Below, piece by piece: positions 48,800 to 61,484 of a stretch of 64,000 nucleotides of DNA. Below the pieces are notes generated by a model. The model searched no databases. It was not told the DNA's origin and saw nothing but the letters and a program-made list of their open reading frames with translations. The position numbers and the translations under genes were made by a program. Each line of letters begins with the position of its first letter. The first letter of the stretch is position 1. Location of the stretch: the NCBI GenBank assembly GCA_947311845.1, contig CAMZMU010000027.1, positions 48,150,094 through 48,214,093 of the forward strand, in the 5' to 3' direction. The stretch is from Poa pratensis. Its lineage: Eukaryota > Streptophyta > Magnoliopsida > Poales > Poaceae.

Positions 48800-50812
48800 C
48801 TATTACAGTTTCACAGGTCGTTGCGGGATGCACTCTATGCATTGTGAGCAAATGCCCAAGCCGGACGGCGGCCTCTGTTCTACACTTCTACTGCCCATGC
48901 AGGCCATGGCAGAACGGAATTTGCTAGTACTACGATTTTTGTACTCCATACTAGATTTTTTTTAGCATAAACTCCTTACCAGGTTGTTCTTTTTCTGTTG
49001 AGAAACATATACTCCATACTAGGTGAGGTCGACGTGAGAACCCACCACCATACATGGGCTAACTTAGCTGTAGCGGCCTTTGAAAGCGTGGGCTAGTTGT
49101 CTATAATTCATGAAGGCCGGGCCTCCAGGCTTTATTCTTTTGTCACACATTTCCTATCTCTCAACCTTCAGAATTCACCATTTTGCTTTCTCTCCGTATT
49201 CAGCTTGGCCACTTTTTTTTTATTTCATTTCATATTATTTCATTTTGTGATTTTTACTTCTTTCGTTTGTTTGTTCTACTTATCCTCCAACAAAACTAGA
49301 AAGGTGTCTATTCTTGTGGCGGAGCTAGACCAATCGTAGAGTCTAGGCAGAGACTGAAGACACCTAGCTAGCTTGGGCAGAAACCAAAGAATCTACTCAA
49401 ATAACCTTCACACTTTGCAAATTTTTAGTGGAGCTTCCTTGGGTAAGCCTGGGCAGTTGCCTTGGTCGCCAGGAGCTGGCTCCATCCTTGATGTATTCAT
49501 TCAGAATTCTACCCGGTAGTTACAATGGGGCCGCTAGCGTCACGTATCCACCTCTTATAAAGCAAAACCCAACTAAGTGCATTAATATTTAATATTTATC
49601 TTAACATGCAAGCTATGCACATCAATCACTATTTTGCCCAATCAATTTTCCATGTCATCTCCACTAATAATAATTAATAATAGTTTTCATGCAACCTATC
49701 CATTTTTTTCAGCCATATAATTATCCATGTAACTAATATTTAGTCCTCATACATTTAACAAATACACAGGATTTAAATTTAGTGTCTCCACTATTGTGAT
49801 CAAGTGAATGCCGACAATAGAAATTTCATGTGTTTTTACCCGTTTCATTTATATATCTCTTTTTTCAAAGAGAATCTCGCTGGGTATTCTTCTAATTTTT
49901 TTTATGTTGGCCTCCACGTCCCTACTCTACCACATCTTCCCATTTTTCTGCACCCTCTCTCTGCATGAAAGTTTTAGCATGCGGCAGCAAGCATTGAACG
50001 AGAGAGGTAGGCTACGCGCAATAGTTCCCAGACTCGATTCGAATATGACGGTACACTGAATTCGACGTGATTAATTTTGATTTTATCACACACATTTGGT
50101 GTTTTTTGATTGAGATATATGTTTCATATTTGGGGATATCCCGATTACACATGTTGGCCTTTCTCTATCTCACACATGTACATCACTGTTTTTTATTTGA
50201 AGAACCACCCTGAAGCACCCGACGATGTCTATGACCCGGCTTTGAATGTTTGACCGGATATTCAAATATGATACAGGACATCGTCATCGTCGCTATGTGG
50301 TGTGTGTGGGCTTACTGGGCTGCAAGTTCCTTGTGGGCGGTTGTGATTTCGTGGATTGGACTGATCAAGAGCTATCCTGCTGTTACTGAAAAACAAAATC
50401 ATCCAAGAGACCAAATGCTATGCGGTTTTCCAGGTGGGCCGATCAGGACGAGGCAAGGCGGCCAGATAAGAGCACCACCGATCTCTTAAGTTGTTGGGCT
50501 CAGATAGCAGTGATTTTCTTATCAAATCTCTTTTGTAAGAAACAAATGAGATGAACCGACATTCAGCACACTACCCGGAAATTCGTTTTGGTGCCCGAGC
50601 ACACCTGCTCCCTATATCCTGTCCCTACCTACACTCAAAGATTCGTGTCGCTGAGCATGCTTCGGCGTTTTTTACCACGGTAATTTCAGACTTGTGGCCC
50701 ACTAGGGCCCGCAATTAAATGACGACGGTGCCGCCTGACCCTCTCGGGACAGATGGACCCGCACGGAGTAGACAGCTACCTGTACCGCCTTGGCTCTGCT
50801 GACCGTTCCAAC
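48800..50812. other. Intergenic, no gene recognised
   Basis: AT-rich DNA with T-runs. 49540-49800 has short AT-rich phrases seen in Triticeae repeats. Small open frames have no domain. It ends at the LTR starting at 50813. Confidence 0.35.
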
Positions 50813-51029
50813 TGTTAGGAAATATTAGCGTCAGTTTTAGGCTAATATAGCGGTTAGGATTTCCTTAGGCAAACTGCCTGCAGTTTGCGTTGGCCATACG
50901 CTATGTATGCCGAAGAGGCACAAAACCTGTAACCGACTTGTACTACTCGCGACTCTTCAGGCACTATAAATACCTGAAGTCGCTATCAATACAAACATCC
51001 ATTCACTTCATTCTCTCTCATTCTTCACA
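50813..51029 (+). repeat. 5' LTR of the Copia element, ~217 bp
   Basis: Starts TGTTAGGAAATATTAGCG and ends TTCTTCACA. It contains a TATA-like CACTATAAATACC near 50960 and is followed by CGTTATCATGCACTCG, close to the CGTTATCAGCACG leader of related cereal elements. The partner LTR is outside the window, so the right edge is inferred. Confidence 0.6.
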
Positions 51030-51088
51030 CGTTATCATGCACTCGTCTCTGCCATAGCAATAGGCAACAGTAGAAGAACAGAGAAAGG

Positions 51089-51512
51089 TGAGTAAAAGAT
51101 GGCTTCCTTGCCGCAATTCGCTTTTTTCCTTCGCTCGATATGTGGTCAGGGAACACCATCGCTCTGGCTACCATCGTCGGACTTTCGCTCTCGCTGCCAC
51201 TCGCCGCTGGAACTCCGGCCGTCGCTATCAGCGTCGCCCGGAGTGGAACGGTGGCCTCCGCCAGCACGGCAACCGCTGGGTGCCCCGTCGCCGCTTCGGC
51301 CCTGGCGGTGGCCTCCGCCGCCGCCTCCGCGACAACCGCCTCCGCGGCAACCGCTGGACGCCCCAGCAGGACAACCGTCACGGCAACCGCTGGCTGCAGC
51401 GCCACTGCTCCCCTGGAGAACCGGGGCCAAGCACCACGGCTGATGTGCGCCGGGAATAAACCCCGGTCGTCGCTGCCGAACCGGCCGTCGTCGTCGCCGC
51501 GCCGGCGGTCGC
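51089..51512 (+). pseudogene. Leader ORF of the Copia element, first part
   Basis: Frames alternate. The best-supported one has Arg/Gly-rich text (GNRWVPRRRFGPGGGLRRRL, TADVRRE), a stop at about 51457-51459, then TPVVAAEPAVVVAAPAVA up to the Gypsy insertion, continuing in frame at 60101. No family is recognised. Confidence 0.4.
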
Positions 51513-53036
51513 TGATATGTCTCCAACGTATCCATAATTTCTGATGTTCCATGCTTATATTATACCAATTGCCACAGTGTCAGTTCCCTGTTTTCTGTTG
51601 TTTTTTGTTCCAGAAAAGTACTTCTGCGAATATTCTCGGAATTGCACGAAACAAAAGGCCACGTCCCTATTTTTCCAACACGTACACGAAGTCCGAAGGA
51701 GAGACGAAGAGGAGCCAGGAGGCGGCCAAACCACCTGGCGGCGCGGCCCCACCTCCTGCCGCGCCAGCCTATGGTTTGGCCCCCTCGGGACTCCACCGAC
51801 GCCGCCCCTTCGCCTATATATTGCCTCAGATGCGAAAACCCTAAAACAACAAGCCAATTTCCACGAAGAGTTCCGCAGCGCCGCCGCCATCGACGACAAG
51901 TTTCGGGGGACAGAATCTCTGTTCCGGCACGCCGTCGGGACGGGGAATTGCCCCCGGAGTCATCTCCATCGACACCACCGCCATCTTCATCGCCGCTGCT
52001 GACTCCCATGATGAGGAGGGAGTAGTTCTCCCCCGAGGCTAAGGGCTCTACCGGTAGCTATGTGGTTCATAGCTCTCTCCCATGGTGTGATCTTTATGTG
52101 ATCATGTGTATTGCTAGTATCGCTAAATACATTAATAATGTTTATGCTACTCAAGTGATTTTGTCTAGTTTCTGGAGTCATTGTGACAACACGGTATCAA
52201 GGTGACAGTGTGGGTACTTGTGTGACTCTATGAATAATTTAGACATTTATCATGGCTTATTCTTGGGAGTTGTGGTGTTTGTTTACTCAGACTTTGAGGT
52301 GTGCTCTTGCAGCCCTACGCATAGTACTCTTGCTTCATCAAGAAGGAGAATAATCCCGAGCAGTATTTACTTGTGTTCAGTTGTGCTAATCTAGTTGAAT
52401 ATGTAGATGTTACTCTTTATCTATTATGCACTCTAGAGGTTACTTTAATATGAACTCCGGTACTCTCCACGGTGTAAAGGTGACAGTGTGTGCACCGTGT
52501 GTGATTCCTTTATGACATTGTGGCGCTTGTTTACTCCGGCTTGAGGTGTGCTTTTGTAGCCCTACACAATGAATGGTGTTTGTTATCCAACAAGAGAGTG
52601 TTTAAGAGTAGCTTTTATTTATTCAGTTATGAGATCATTGTTGAGAGTGTCCACTAGTGAAAGTATGATCCCTAGGCCTTGTTTCTAAGCATTGAAACAC
52701 TGTTTACAACAAGTTCTGCTACATGTTTGTTTGCTGCCATTTTTATTCCAGATTGCAGTTACCACTTATAATCATCCATATTACTTGTATTTCACTATCT
52801 CTTCGCCGAACTAGTGCACCTATACATCTGACAAGTGTATTGGGTGTGTTGGGGACACAAGAGACTTCTTGTATATTAATTGCAGGGTTGCTTGAGAGGG
52901 ACATCTTTGACCTCTACCTCCCTGAGTTCGATAAACCTTGGGTGATTCACTTAAGAGAAATTTGCTGCTGTTCTACAAACCTCTGCTCTTAGAGGCCCAA
53001 CACTGTCTACAAGAATAGAAGCGTGCGTAGACATCA
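51513..53036 (+). repeat. 5' LTR of the Gypsy element (1524 bp)
   Basis: TGATATGTCTCCAACG to GTAGACATCA. Compared with the 3' LTR it lacks 67 bp after CCAATTGC, a deletion between TGC microhomologies, and has several small indels. Confidence 0.93.
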
Positions 53037-53046
53037 AGCTATTTTC

Positions 53047-53064
53047 TGGCGCCGTTGCCGGGGA
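53047..53064 (+). promoter_or_regulatory. Primer-binding site, tRNA-Asp type
   Basis: TGGCGCCGTTGCCGGGGA ten bases after the 5' LTR. Confidence 0.8.
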
Positions 53065-53275
53065 GGTAAGGTAAAAGGTATTCACATCCTCTGGCTACTA
53101 AGCTATTTTCTAGTACTATTGCTAGTGTGTGAGTGCTCGAAGGTATCTCCTTTAGATTCTGCAATTATTTCTTTTTGTTTCTTGTTTTTATTTTCACCAA
53201 CAAAAAATTAGAGATCTTTATGAACTTTATATTGAATTAGGACATGATGCTTTTGAAGAGAAAATTAAAAAACCT

Positions 53276-54526
53276 ATGGAGGCTTGTTTGCATAATAGTG
53301 GTAGTAATGTTATTAGTATAAATTCTTTGGACACCATTATTGCTAAGGCTGTGGAAAAGCCTAAGCTTGGGGAAGCTAGTTTATATGAAAATAATCTTTT
53401 TTGCTCCTCAGCTATGGAGAAATTATTTTGCCTTGATAATGCTTTGTCTCCAATATGTGATAATTCTAATGATGTTTGTGATATTCCAAATCCACCTGTT
53501 GAAAGTATTTCTTTTAAAATACCTATGAAAATTGTTGAAAGGGCTATGAATGATCAGTATGCAGGGGATGGATCAATCCATCCAAGTGCTCACTTGTCGA
53601 AACTTACAGAACTTTGTGAGATATTCAAGGTTGCAGGTTTATCAAGAGAAAATGTCATGAGGAAACTATTTCCATTGTCACTTAAGGACAAAGCAAAGGA
53701 ATGGTATAGGCTGCTGGATGAACAACCTTCGAATTGGAAATAGCTTGAATCTCTCTTTTACTCTAAATTTTATCCTCTTCATGAAGTGCATCTAGATAGG
53801 AATTACATTTATAATTTTTACCCTCATGATGGAGAAAGCATTGCTCAAGCTTGGGGAAGGCTAAAAACATTAATACTCAAATGTCCTAACCATGAGCTTT
53901 CTGAGGAATTAATTGTTACTAATTTTTATGCAAGGCTTTCAGGTCATTGGAAAGATTATCTAGATGCATGTTCACATGGTTCTTTCACAAGCAAGAAGGT
54001 TGAAGCTAGATGGGATCTTCTTGAAAGAATTCAAAACAATGCTGAGGATTGGGAGAATGACAAAGGTAAAGAATCAGGTATAAACTATGAATATGATTGC
54101 ATTAAGTCTTTCGTTGAAACTGCTAGTTTTCAAGAGCTTAGTGCTAAATATGGTCTTGATTCTCAAATTATTGTTGATTGTTTTAGAACCTTTGCTTCTC
54201 ATATTAATGTTCCTAAAGAAAATTGGGACGTGTATCATGAACCTTTCAAATACACTTGCATGGAAAATAAAATTGTTGTTAATGATTGCAATAAACATGG
54301 TCAAACTTCTGAAAATACTATTTCTTATAAGCATGTTAATTTTTGTGGAATCCATAGACCTTGTGGAATTAATCAAATCGAAGATGAATATTGTATCCAT
54401 CATAGGAATGAAAAAACTAGAACGTGGTACAAGGCTCTAAGAGATCTTGGTGAAAAAGTTTGTGACCTCCATCCTTTTATTTGTGAACTTTGCTATAAAG
54501 TGGGTCATTCTAATTTTCAATGTTGA
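53276..54526 (+). pseudogene. Gypsy gag, interrupted by one stop codon
   Basis: Encodes a retrotransposon gag capsid domain: SKLTELCEIFKVAGLSRENV, KLFPLSLKDKAKEWY, then NYIYNFYPHDGESIAQAWGR and LKCPNHELSEELIV, typical of Athila-type gag. TAG at 53741-53743 breaks the frame just after PSNWK; the same frame then continues to 54526. A Cys-rich tail (HPFICELCYKVGHSNFQC) resembles a zinc knuckle. Upstream in-frame codons (RDLYELYIELGHDAFEEKIK) suggest the protein once began before the ATG at 53276. Confidence 0.85.
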
Positions 54527-54553
54527 GGTCACGATAATAGCCTTTCGAATCCA

Positions 54554-55876
54554 ATGATTACTGCAAATTTGTATTGTGATAACATGATCACTCCTAATCA
54601 ACATGATGAACTTACATTATTTTTGGGGTGTGAAGAGTTATCAAGAAAAACTTCCTTGTTAGATATGAGTGATCTTGATATGAATAGTGTGTTGCATGGA
54701 TGTTATCTCTATTGTGTTAATAATTGCCATGCTAACACCTACATACAAAATATTATAAAGGATGAGACTTTACCAAAGTATGACAGGACTAATATGTGTT
54801 TTGTTCTTATTAATGAGAGAGAGGAATCCTCCCAAGTTTCTTCTGTTGTTTCTAACAATAAACCAGGTTATGTGGAGGAGCTTCCTTTCAAACCTCTCCC
54901 TCCTAAAGATAAAAAGGAGAGGGGAAAGAAGAAGAAGAGGAGTAAAAGGAGAGAGGAAACGGTATCTTCTCCCAAACTTGTTGCTCCTGTTACAATTGAT
55001 ACTTATAATTCTGAATTCGATGATTCTAAACTTGATGATGAACCTATGCCTGTTATTTATATTAGTGATCATGATTGGGAAAAGCACACTTCTTTTGATA
55101 TTGAAGATCTCTGGGACACTAATTCTGAAAATGATGATGTTAATAATTGCTATACTATTAGTACTATCCATGTTTCTTCCCATGATGATATAGAAAGCTC
55201 TAAGCTTGGGGATGAGGTGTTTGAAAATCCTTTTGCTAGTAATAATTATACATCTGAGAACTCTCCTCCTAGTGAGGTGTTTGAAAATCCTTTTGCTACT
55301 GCTGATTATATGTTTGATACATCTCCTTCTAGTAAAAATGATGATATGTTTACAGATGAACACACTTTGGAAGATAACTATTCTATTGCTTATGATGATA
55401 CTATGCCTCCAGTCTTTGATAATTATTATAAAGAATACTATGACATAGGTTATAATTGCAATCATCCTCATGAAACTTGTCATGGTTATGGAGGGATTAC
55501 CCAAAACCACCCCTTTAATATACAACTTGTCTATCATGTTCAAGTTCTTTATGATGATCCGACTCCCACTATTACTAATGATATTGTTTATGCTTATGTG
55601 GATAGTAAAGATACTTTTGTGCATATGGATCATGGTAAGAATGTTTCATGTGATGGTTATATTGTGGATTTTATCAATGATGCTACTGAAAGTTTTTATG
55701 AGAGAAGGAGACATGGCTTCATATATCACAATAATATTGAATATCCTCTCTTTTTGTTCAAATTTTTGAAATTGCACTTGTTTTATCTTTCTATGTCAGT
55801 AGCTTCATGCTTCAGTAATTTGTTTTCTTACAAGATTCCTTTGCATAGGAAGTGGGTTAGACTTAAATGTGTTTGA
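54554..55876 (+). CDS. Second ORF of the Gypsy element, 440 aa, unknown
   Basis: It starts 28 bases after the gag stop. The N-terminal part (LTLFLGCEELSRKTSLLDMS) is followed by a Lys-rich patch (KDKKERGKKKKRSKRREE), a long acidic Ser/Asp/Asn region with a repeated EVFENPFA unit, and a hydrophobic end (YPLFLFKFLKLHLFYLSMSV). No protease, polymerase or integrase motif is present. It occupies the place of pol, or of the extra ORF in Athila elements. It is fully open, which is unusual in a decayed element. Confidence 0.6.
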   Translation: MITANLYCDNMITPNQHDELTLFLGCEELSRKTSLLDMSDLDMNSVLHGCYLYCVNNCHANTYIQNIIKDETLPKYDRTNMCFVLINEREESSQVSSVVSNNKPGYVEELPFKPLPPKDKKERGKKKKRSKRREETVSSPKLVAPVTIDTYNSEFDDSKLDDEPMPVIYISDHDWEKHTSFDIEDLWDTNSENDDVNNCYTISTIHVSSHDDIESSKLGDEVFENPFASNNYTSENSPPSEVFENPFATADYMFDTSPSSKNDDMFTDEHTLEDNYSIAYDDTMPPVFDNYYKEYYDIGYNCNHPHETCHGYGGITQNHPFNIQLVYHVQVLYDDPTPTITNDIVYAYVDSKDTFVHMDHGKNVSCDGYIVDFINDATESFYERRRHGFIYHNNIEYPLFLFKFLKLHLFYLSMSVASCFSNLFSYKIPLHRKWVRLKCV

Positions 55877-58519
55877 TATTTGCTTTTTGATGCTCTTATA
55901 TATTCAACTCTTATCACCCATTGTTTTTATTTTCTGTTATTTTTGCTTTTCTTTTTGTTTTGAGTCAAGGAGCTTGTTACTTCTGTAGCAACACCTTTGT
56001 ATCTTTATTTTATTGCATTGTTGTGCCAAGTAAAGTCTTTTATTGAAAGTTGATGCAAGATTTGGATTTCTGCGCAGAACAGATTTTTAGCTGTCACGAT
56101 TTGAGCTTTTCTCCCTGAGAAAAATCGAAAAATTCTGTAAAAAATCACGCATCTTCCTGAGATATGTACGCAACTTTCATTATTTTATGGCCAGATCCAT
56201 CTGAGCAACTTAAGTGCCTCGAAAAAATTCGTCTTCACAGACTGTTCTGTTTTTGACAGATTCTGCCTTTTGTTTTGCATTCGCTCTTTTATGATGTTTG
56301 TGTGGATTTCTTTGCTCCACAAAGCATCAGTGGCTGTAGCTAATGTCCAGAAGCTTTGGGAATGATTGTATCATTACAGAATATGAGAATTTTTGATTAT
56401 GCACTAACCCTCTAATGAGAACTGTTTGAGTTTGGTGTGAAGGAAGTTTTCAAGGATCAAGCGAGAAGGTGATATTATGTGATCAAGAAGAGTGAAAAGC
56501 CTAAGCTTGGGGATGCCCCCGTGGTTCATCCCAACCATATTCAGAGAGACTCAAGCGTCTAAGCTTGGGGATGCCCAAGGCATCCCCTTCTTCATCAACA
56601 ACTTATCAGGTCATCTCTAGTGAAACTATATTTTAATTCTTTCACATCTTATGCGCTTTACTTGGAGCGTCTGTGTGCTTTTATTTTTGTTTTTGTTTGA
56701 ATAAATTCGGATCCTAGCAATCCTTGTGTGGGAGAGAGACACGCTCCGCTTTTTCATGTGAATACTCATGTTCTTCACTTATATTTGTTGAGTATTCTTA
56801 ACTAGCTACTGCAGTGCTTTTAGCTCCTGTTTTTCATGCATCTCTTCGAGCTGTTAGCACTTGTTTATAAATACTCTCTTGCTGCATTATATTATCATTT
56901 GGAGAGTTTATGTTTAAATAAATTGATTGGTGTTTGTTTGGAAGAAAGAAAATGCTACATGTAGTAGTTGGTATTGGAAAAGACATATGCATTCTTGTAG
57001 ATCATTGTCTTGTTTCGATTTGATACTTTGCAATTGTTTTGAGCTCTCAAGTAGATCATGTTTAAGCTCTTGCATCATGTAGTTAAAGCCTAGTAGTGGA
57101 GAACTACCGTAGAGCTTGTTGAGACTTGGGATGCATATTTGTTCTCTCTAAGGTCTAGATATTTTCTGGTAAAATGTTTGAGCAACAAGGAAGACAGTGT
57201 AGAGTCTTATAATACTTGCAATATGTTTTTATGTGATTCTTGCTGTACCGGTTTATACTTGTGTTTGCTTCAAACAACCTTGCTAGCCTAAACTCTGTAC
57301 TGAGAGGGAATGCTTCTCGTGCATCCAAAACTTGAGCCAAAACCCATGCCATTTGTGTCCACCATACCTACCTACTATGTGGTATTTCCTGCCATTCCAA
57401 GTAAATACTTCATGTGCTACCTTTAAACTATTCAAAACTTTATTACTCCTTATTTGTGTCAATGTTTTATAGCTCATGAGGAAGTATGTGGTGTTTTATC
57501 TTTCAATCTTGTCATTTACTTCTGACAGACTTTCAACCAATGGACTAGTGGCATATACATCCGCTTATCCAATAATTTGCAAAAAGAGCTGGCAACGGGG
57601 TGCCCAGCCCCAATTAATTACAACTTTCATTAATAATTCTCTTCACATGTTTTGCCCTGATTTATCAGTAAGCAACTTAATTTGCAAATAGACACTCCTC
57701 CATGGTATGTGAATGTTGGAAGGCACCCGAGGATTCGGTTAGCCATGGCTTGTGTAAGCAAAAGGTTGGGAGGAGTGTCAACTATAAAGAAACTAAAATA
57801 CATGTGTAAACAAAAGAGAAGAGGGATGATCTACCTTGCTGGTAGAGATAACGTCCTTCATGGGAGCCGCTCTTGAAAGTCTGGTTGACAAGGGGGTTAG
57901 AGTGCCCACTACCATTCGTTGACAACAACAAACACCTCTCAAATACTTATTTTGTGCTCTCTATATGCTTTCGAAAACTTAAAAAGCTCTAGCACATGAT
58001 TTAATCCCTGCTTCCCTCTGCGAAGGGCCTATCTTTTACTTTATGTTGAGTCAGTTTACCTACTCCTTTCTATCTTAGAAGCAAACACTAGTGTCAACTT
58101 TGTGTGCATTGATTCTTACATGTTTACTTATTGCACTTGTTATATTGCTTTATGTTGACAACTATCCATGAGATATACATGTTACAAGTTGAAAGCAATT
58201 GCTGAAACTTAATCATCCTTTGTGTTGCTTCAATGCCTTTTACTTTGAATCTATTGCTTTATGAGTTACCTCTTATGCAAAACTTTTTGATGCTTGTCTT
58301 GAAAGTACTATTCATGAAAAGTTTTTGCTTATATGATTCATTGTTTACTCTTTATCTATTGTTAGCAAACTATAGACCATTGCTTTGAGTCACTTCATTC
58401 ATGACATGAGCCTTGCAATATTATGATCAAGATTGTGTGAAAGCATGTCTCCTCAGAAATTATTTGTTGTTATCGTTTTACCTACTCGAGGACGAGTAGA
58501 ACTAAGCTTGGGGATGCTT
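55877..58519. other. Noncoding internal part of the Gypsy element
   Basis: No coding region. AAGCCTAAGCTTGGGGATGC or close variants occur near 56498, 56558 and just before the 3' LTR (58505), where the G-rich tract is the likely polypurine tract. Confidence 0.6.
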
Positions 58520-60095
58520 GATACGTCTCCAACGTATCCATAATTTCTGATGTTCCATGCTTATATTATACCAATTGCTACATGTTTTATATACACTTCA
58601 TATCACTTTTATGCATTTTCTGGGACTAACCTATTAACAAGATGCCACAGTGCCAGTTCCCTGTTTTCTGCTGTTTTTGGTTCCAGAAAAGTACTTCTGC
58701 GAATATTCTCGGAATTGCACGAAACAAAAGGCCACGTCCCTATTTTTCCAACACGTACACGAGTCCGAAGGAGAGACGAAGAGGAGCCAGAGGGCCAAAC
58801 CACCTGGCGGCGCGGCCCCCCCTGCCGCGCCAGCCTATGGTTTGGGCCCCTCGGGCTCCACCGACGCCCCCCTTCGCCTATATATTGCCTCAGACGCGAA
58901 AACCCTAAAAACAAGCCAATTTCCACGAAGAGTTCCGCAGCGCCGCCGCCATCGACGACAAGTTTCGGGGGACAGAATCTCTGTTCCGGCACGCCGCCGG
59001 GACGGGGAATTGCCCCCGGAGTCATCTCCATCGACACCACCGCCATCTTCATCGCCGCTGCTGACTCCCATGATGAGGAGGGAGTAGTTCTCCCCCGAGG
59101 CTGAGGGCTCTACCGGTAGCTATGTGGTTCATCTCTCTCTCCCATGGTGTGATCTTTATGTGATCATGTGTATTGCTAGTATCGCTGAATACATTAATAA
59201 TGTTTATGCTACTCAAGTGATTTTGTCTAGTTTCTGGAGTCATTGTGACAACACGGTATCAAGGTGACAGTGTGGGTACTTGTGTGACTCTATGAATAAT
59301 TTAGACATTTATCATGGCTTATTCTTGGGAATTGTGGTGTTTGTTTACTCAGACTTTGAGGTGTGCTTTGCAGCCCTACGCATAGTACTCTTGCTTCATC
59401 AAGAAGGAGAATAATCCCGAGCAGTATTTACTTGTGTTCAGTTGTGCTAATCTAGTTGAATATGTAGATGTTACTCTTTATCTATTATGCACTCTATAGG
59501 TTACTTTAATATGAACTCCGGTACTCTCCACGGTGTAAAGGTGACAGTGTGTGCACCGTGTGTGATTCCTTTATGACGTTGTGGCGCTTGTTTACTCCGG
59601 CTTGAGGTGTGCTTTTGTAGCCCTACACAATGAATGGTGTTTGTTATCCAACAAGAGAGTGTTTAAGAGTAGCTTTTATTTATTCAGTTATGAGATCATT
59701 GTTGAGAGTGTCCACTAGTGAAAGTATGATCCCTAGGCCTTGTTTCTAAGCATTGAAACACCGTTTACAACAAGTTCTGCTACATGTTTGCTTGCTGCCA
59801 TTTTATTCAGATTGCAGTTACTACTTATAATCATCCATATTACTTGTATTTCACTATCTCTTCGCCGAACTAGTGCACCTATACATCTGACAAGTGTATT
59901 GGGTGTGTTGGGGACACAAGAGACTTCTTGTATCTTAATTGCAGGGTTGCTTGAGAGGGATATCTTTGACCTCTACCTCCCTGAGTTCGATAAACCTTGG
60001 GTGATTCACTTAAGGGAAACTTGCTGCTGTTCTACAAACCTCTGCTCTTGGAGGCCCAACACTGTTTACAAGAATAGAAGCGTGCATAGACATCA
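58520..60095 (+). repeat. 3' LTR of the Gypsy element (1576 bp)
   Basis: TGATACGTCTCCAACG to ATAGACATCA, followed by TSD GTCGC. It keeps the 67-bp piece lost from the 5' LTR. Confidence 0.93.
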
Positions 60096-60100
60096 GTCGC

Positions 60101-60780
60101 CCCCGAAGAAGTGGTTGATGCAGTGTACGGAGACGAGGCCTCAGCCTCAAATGTCAGCGCGGACGCTGACGAACTGATGCCGGTGCCGCTGGAGTTCACC
60201 GTTCCGCCCATGGAATGACTGCTGGGCGGCCCAAGCGCCGATTGGCTCGTCGACGACCCCAAACGCGACTTCAGCGACTACTTCCTGCGCCACGGTTTCA
60301 GACCGTGCCTCCCGTCTCCGACGCCATCCGACGAGGACGCGCAGCACTTCGCTCTGCCAGGCTATGACCCCGTGCCGGAGTTCTCCGCGCCACCAGACGC
60401 GGTCCAGCCGGAGGCGGAGATGGAGGAGGTCGAGGCCATGGCTCCCACGCCGGCCGCCCCGGTGCTCCTCGACCTCAATCTCCCAGCAGAGGGACATGGT
60501 CGCCCGTGGCGCTCGGCCTCACGGACGAAGTCAGAGAACTTTGCCTCGACGAGGCCACAACCAGCCGCCCCTCCTCCTCCGCGGATGGTCCCTGCCGCCG
60601 CCGCTGATGGAACTGCCTGTGGGCACTCGCATGGAGCAGGGAGCGGTGGAAGAAGAAGATGCTCGAACTGGGCGTTATCCACTCCTCGATCCCCTTTTGA
60701 CCTGCTGGTCCAAGGCTCCAAGCGGTGCCGACACAGGCTGTGGGCCAAAGGCCTTCCATGCCACGTTCATGTTAATAAAT
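60101..60780 (+). pseudogene. Leader ORF of the Copia element, second part, with EAR-like motif
   Basis: This continues the frame cut by the Gypsy element: PEEVVDAVYGDEASASN, one stop (TGA at about 60217), then WLVDDPKRDFSDYFLRHGF and CLPSPTPSDEDAQHF, an acidic stretch (EAEMEEVEAM) and VLLDLNLPAEG, which contains an LxLxL/DLN-type EAR repression motif. It ends at about 60780. It is not gag and not recognised; it resembles a host regulatory protein fragment taken up by the element, which is inference. Confidence 0.4.
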
Positions 60781-61484
60781 AACTTGCTGATTAATTACTA
60801 ATTAGGCGTTGTGTAGCTGTAGTCCTTCTATTTCTAGGAAAGCTCTATATCTGCCACTGTATCTGTATTCGTGTGCAGTACTTTAGGAACCTCAGTTCGT
60901 CTATCGCACTGCAAATTTATATTCTAGACGTCATGTCTACTCGAATATGAAATATGACATGTTATTTATATATGTGCCTGTAGCACATTCTAACATGTCT
61001 ATTCGGTACAACAATTGCATTTTATTTTATTGCATTTGAAATTCAATTTTGAGCAAAAATTCTCATTAATAAAATATAAGATTAAAAAAAAGTGACTATC
61101 TCGAATCATATTTGCGAATCACAAGGTAATGGCATCTACTGTACAAATACAGATTATCCATTACTGTGAGGTATATTCATTTGTCATTACGATGAATGAT
61201 TATCTCCAAAGTGCTCTTCCAAATATATTGAAGTCAAAGTATAACACAGGGTACTAGATAGGCGTCTACTGACATACGTCAGATTATGCTTCCTAGTACT
61301 GAGAGATATACTCCATAAAATGGAGATTATCTACAATGTGTTAACTTGAAATTCGAAGATCTACACATATTTGTTTCTAAAGCATCAGCTTAAAATTGTT
61401 CCTCTAGAACAAAATTGTTGTCTACCAAAATAATTTTACTATCAAGTAAAATTAATAAAATGCATGATCATACATGCAGGAAAA
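60781..61484. other. AT-rich leader between the captured ORF and Copia gag
   Basis: No gene. Several short A/T-rich phrases recur; nothing else is recognised. Confidence 0.4.

Larger units (their letters stand above)
51513..60095 (+). mobile_element. Gypsy (Athila-like) LTR retrotransposon without pol, 8583 bp
   Basis: LTRs 51513-53036 and 58520-60095 with TSD GTCGC (51508-51512, 60096-60100). The primer site TGGCGCCGTTGCCGGGGA (53047-53064) is complementary to tRNA-Asp, as in Athila-type elements. The interior has a gag ORF with one stop, a second ORF and about 2.6 kb of noncoding DNA with AAGCTTGGGGATGC repeated before the 3' LTR. No protease, reverse transcriptase or integrase is visible, so it is non-autonomous. 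It is nested in the Copia leader. Confidence 0.93.

Noticed and set aside
54074..55633. Ile-rich minus-strand frames of 109 and 287 codons over the Gypsy ORFs
   Set aside because: They are complements of AT-rich Asp/Asn codons in the real plus-strand ORFs.
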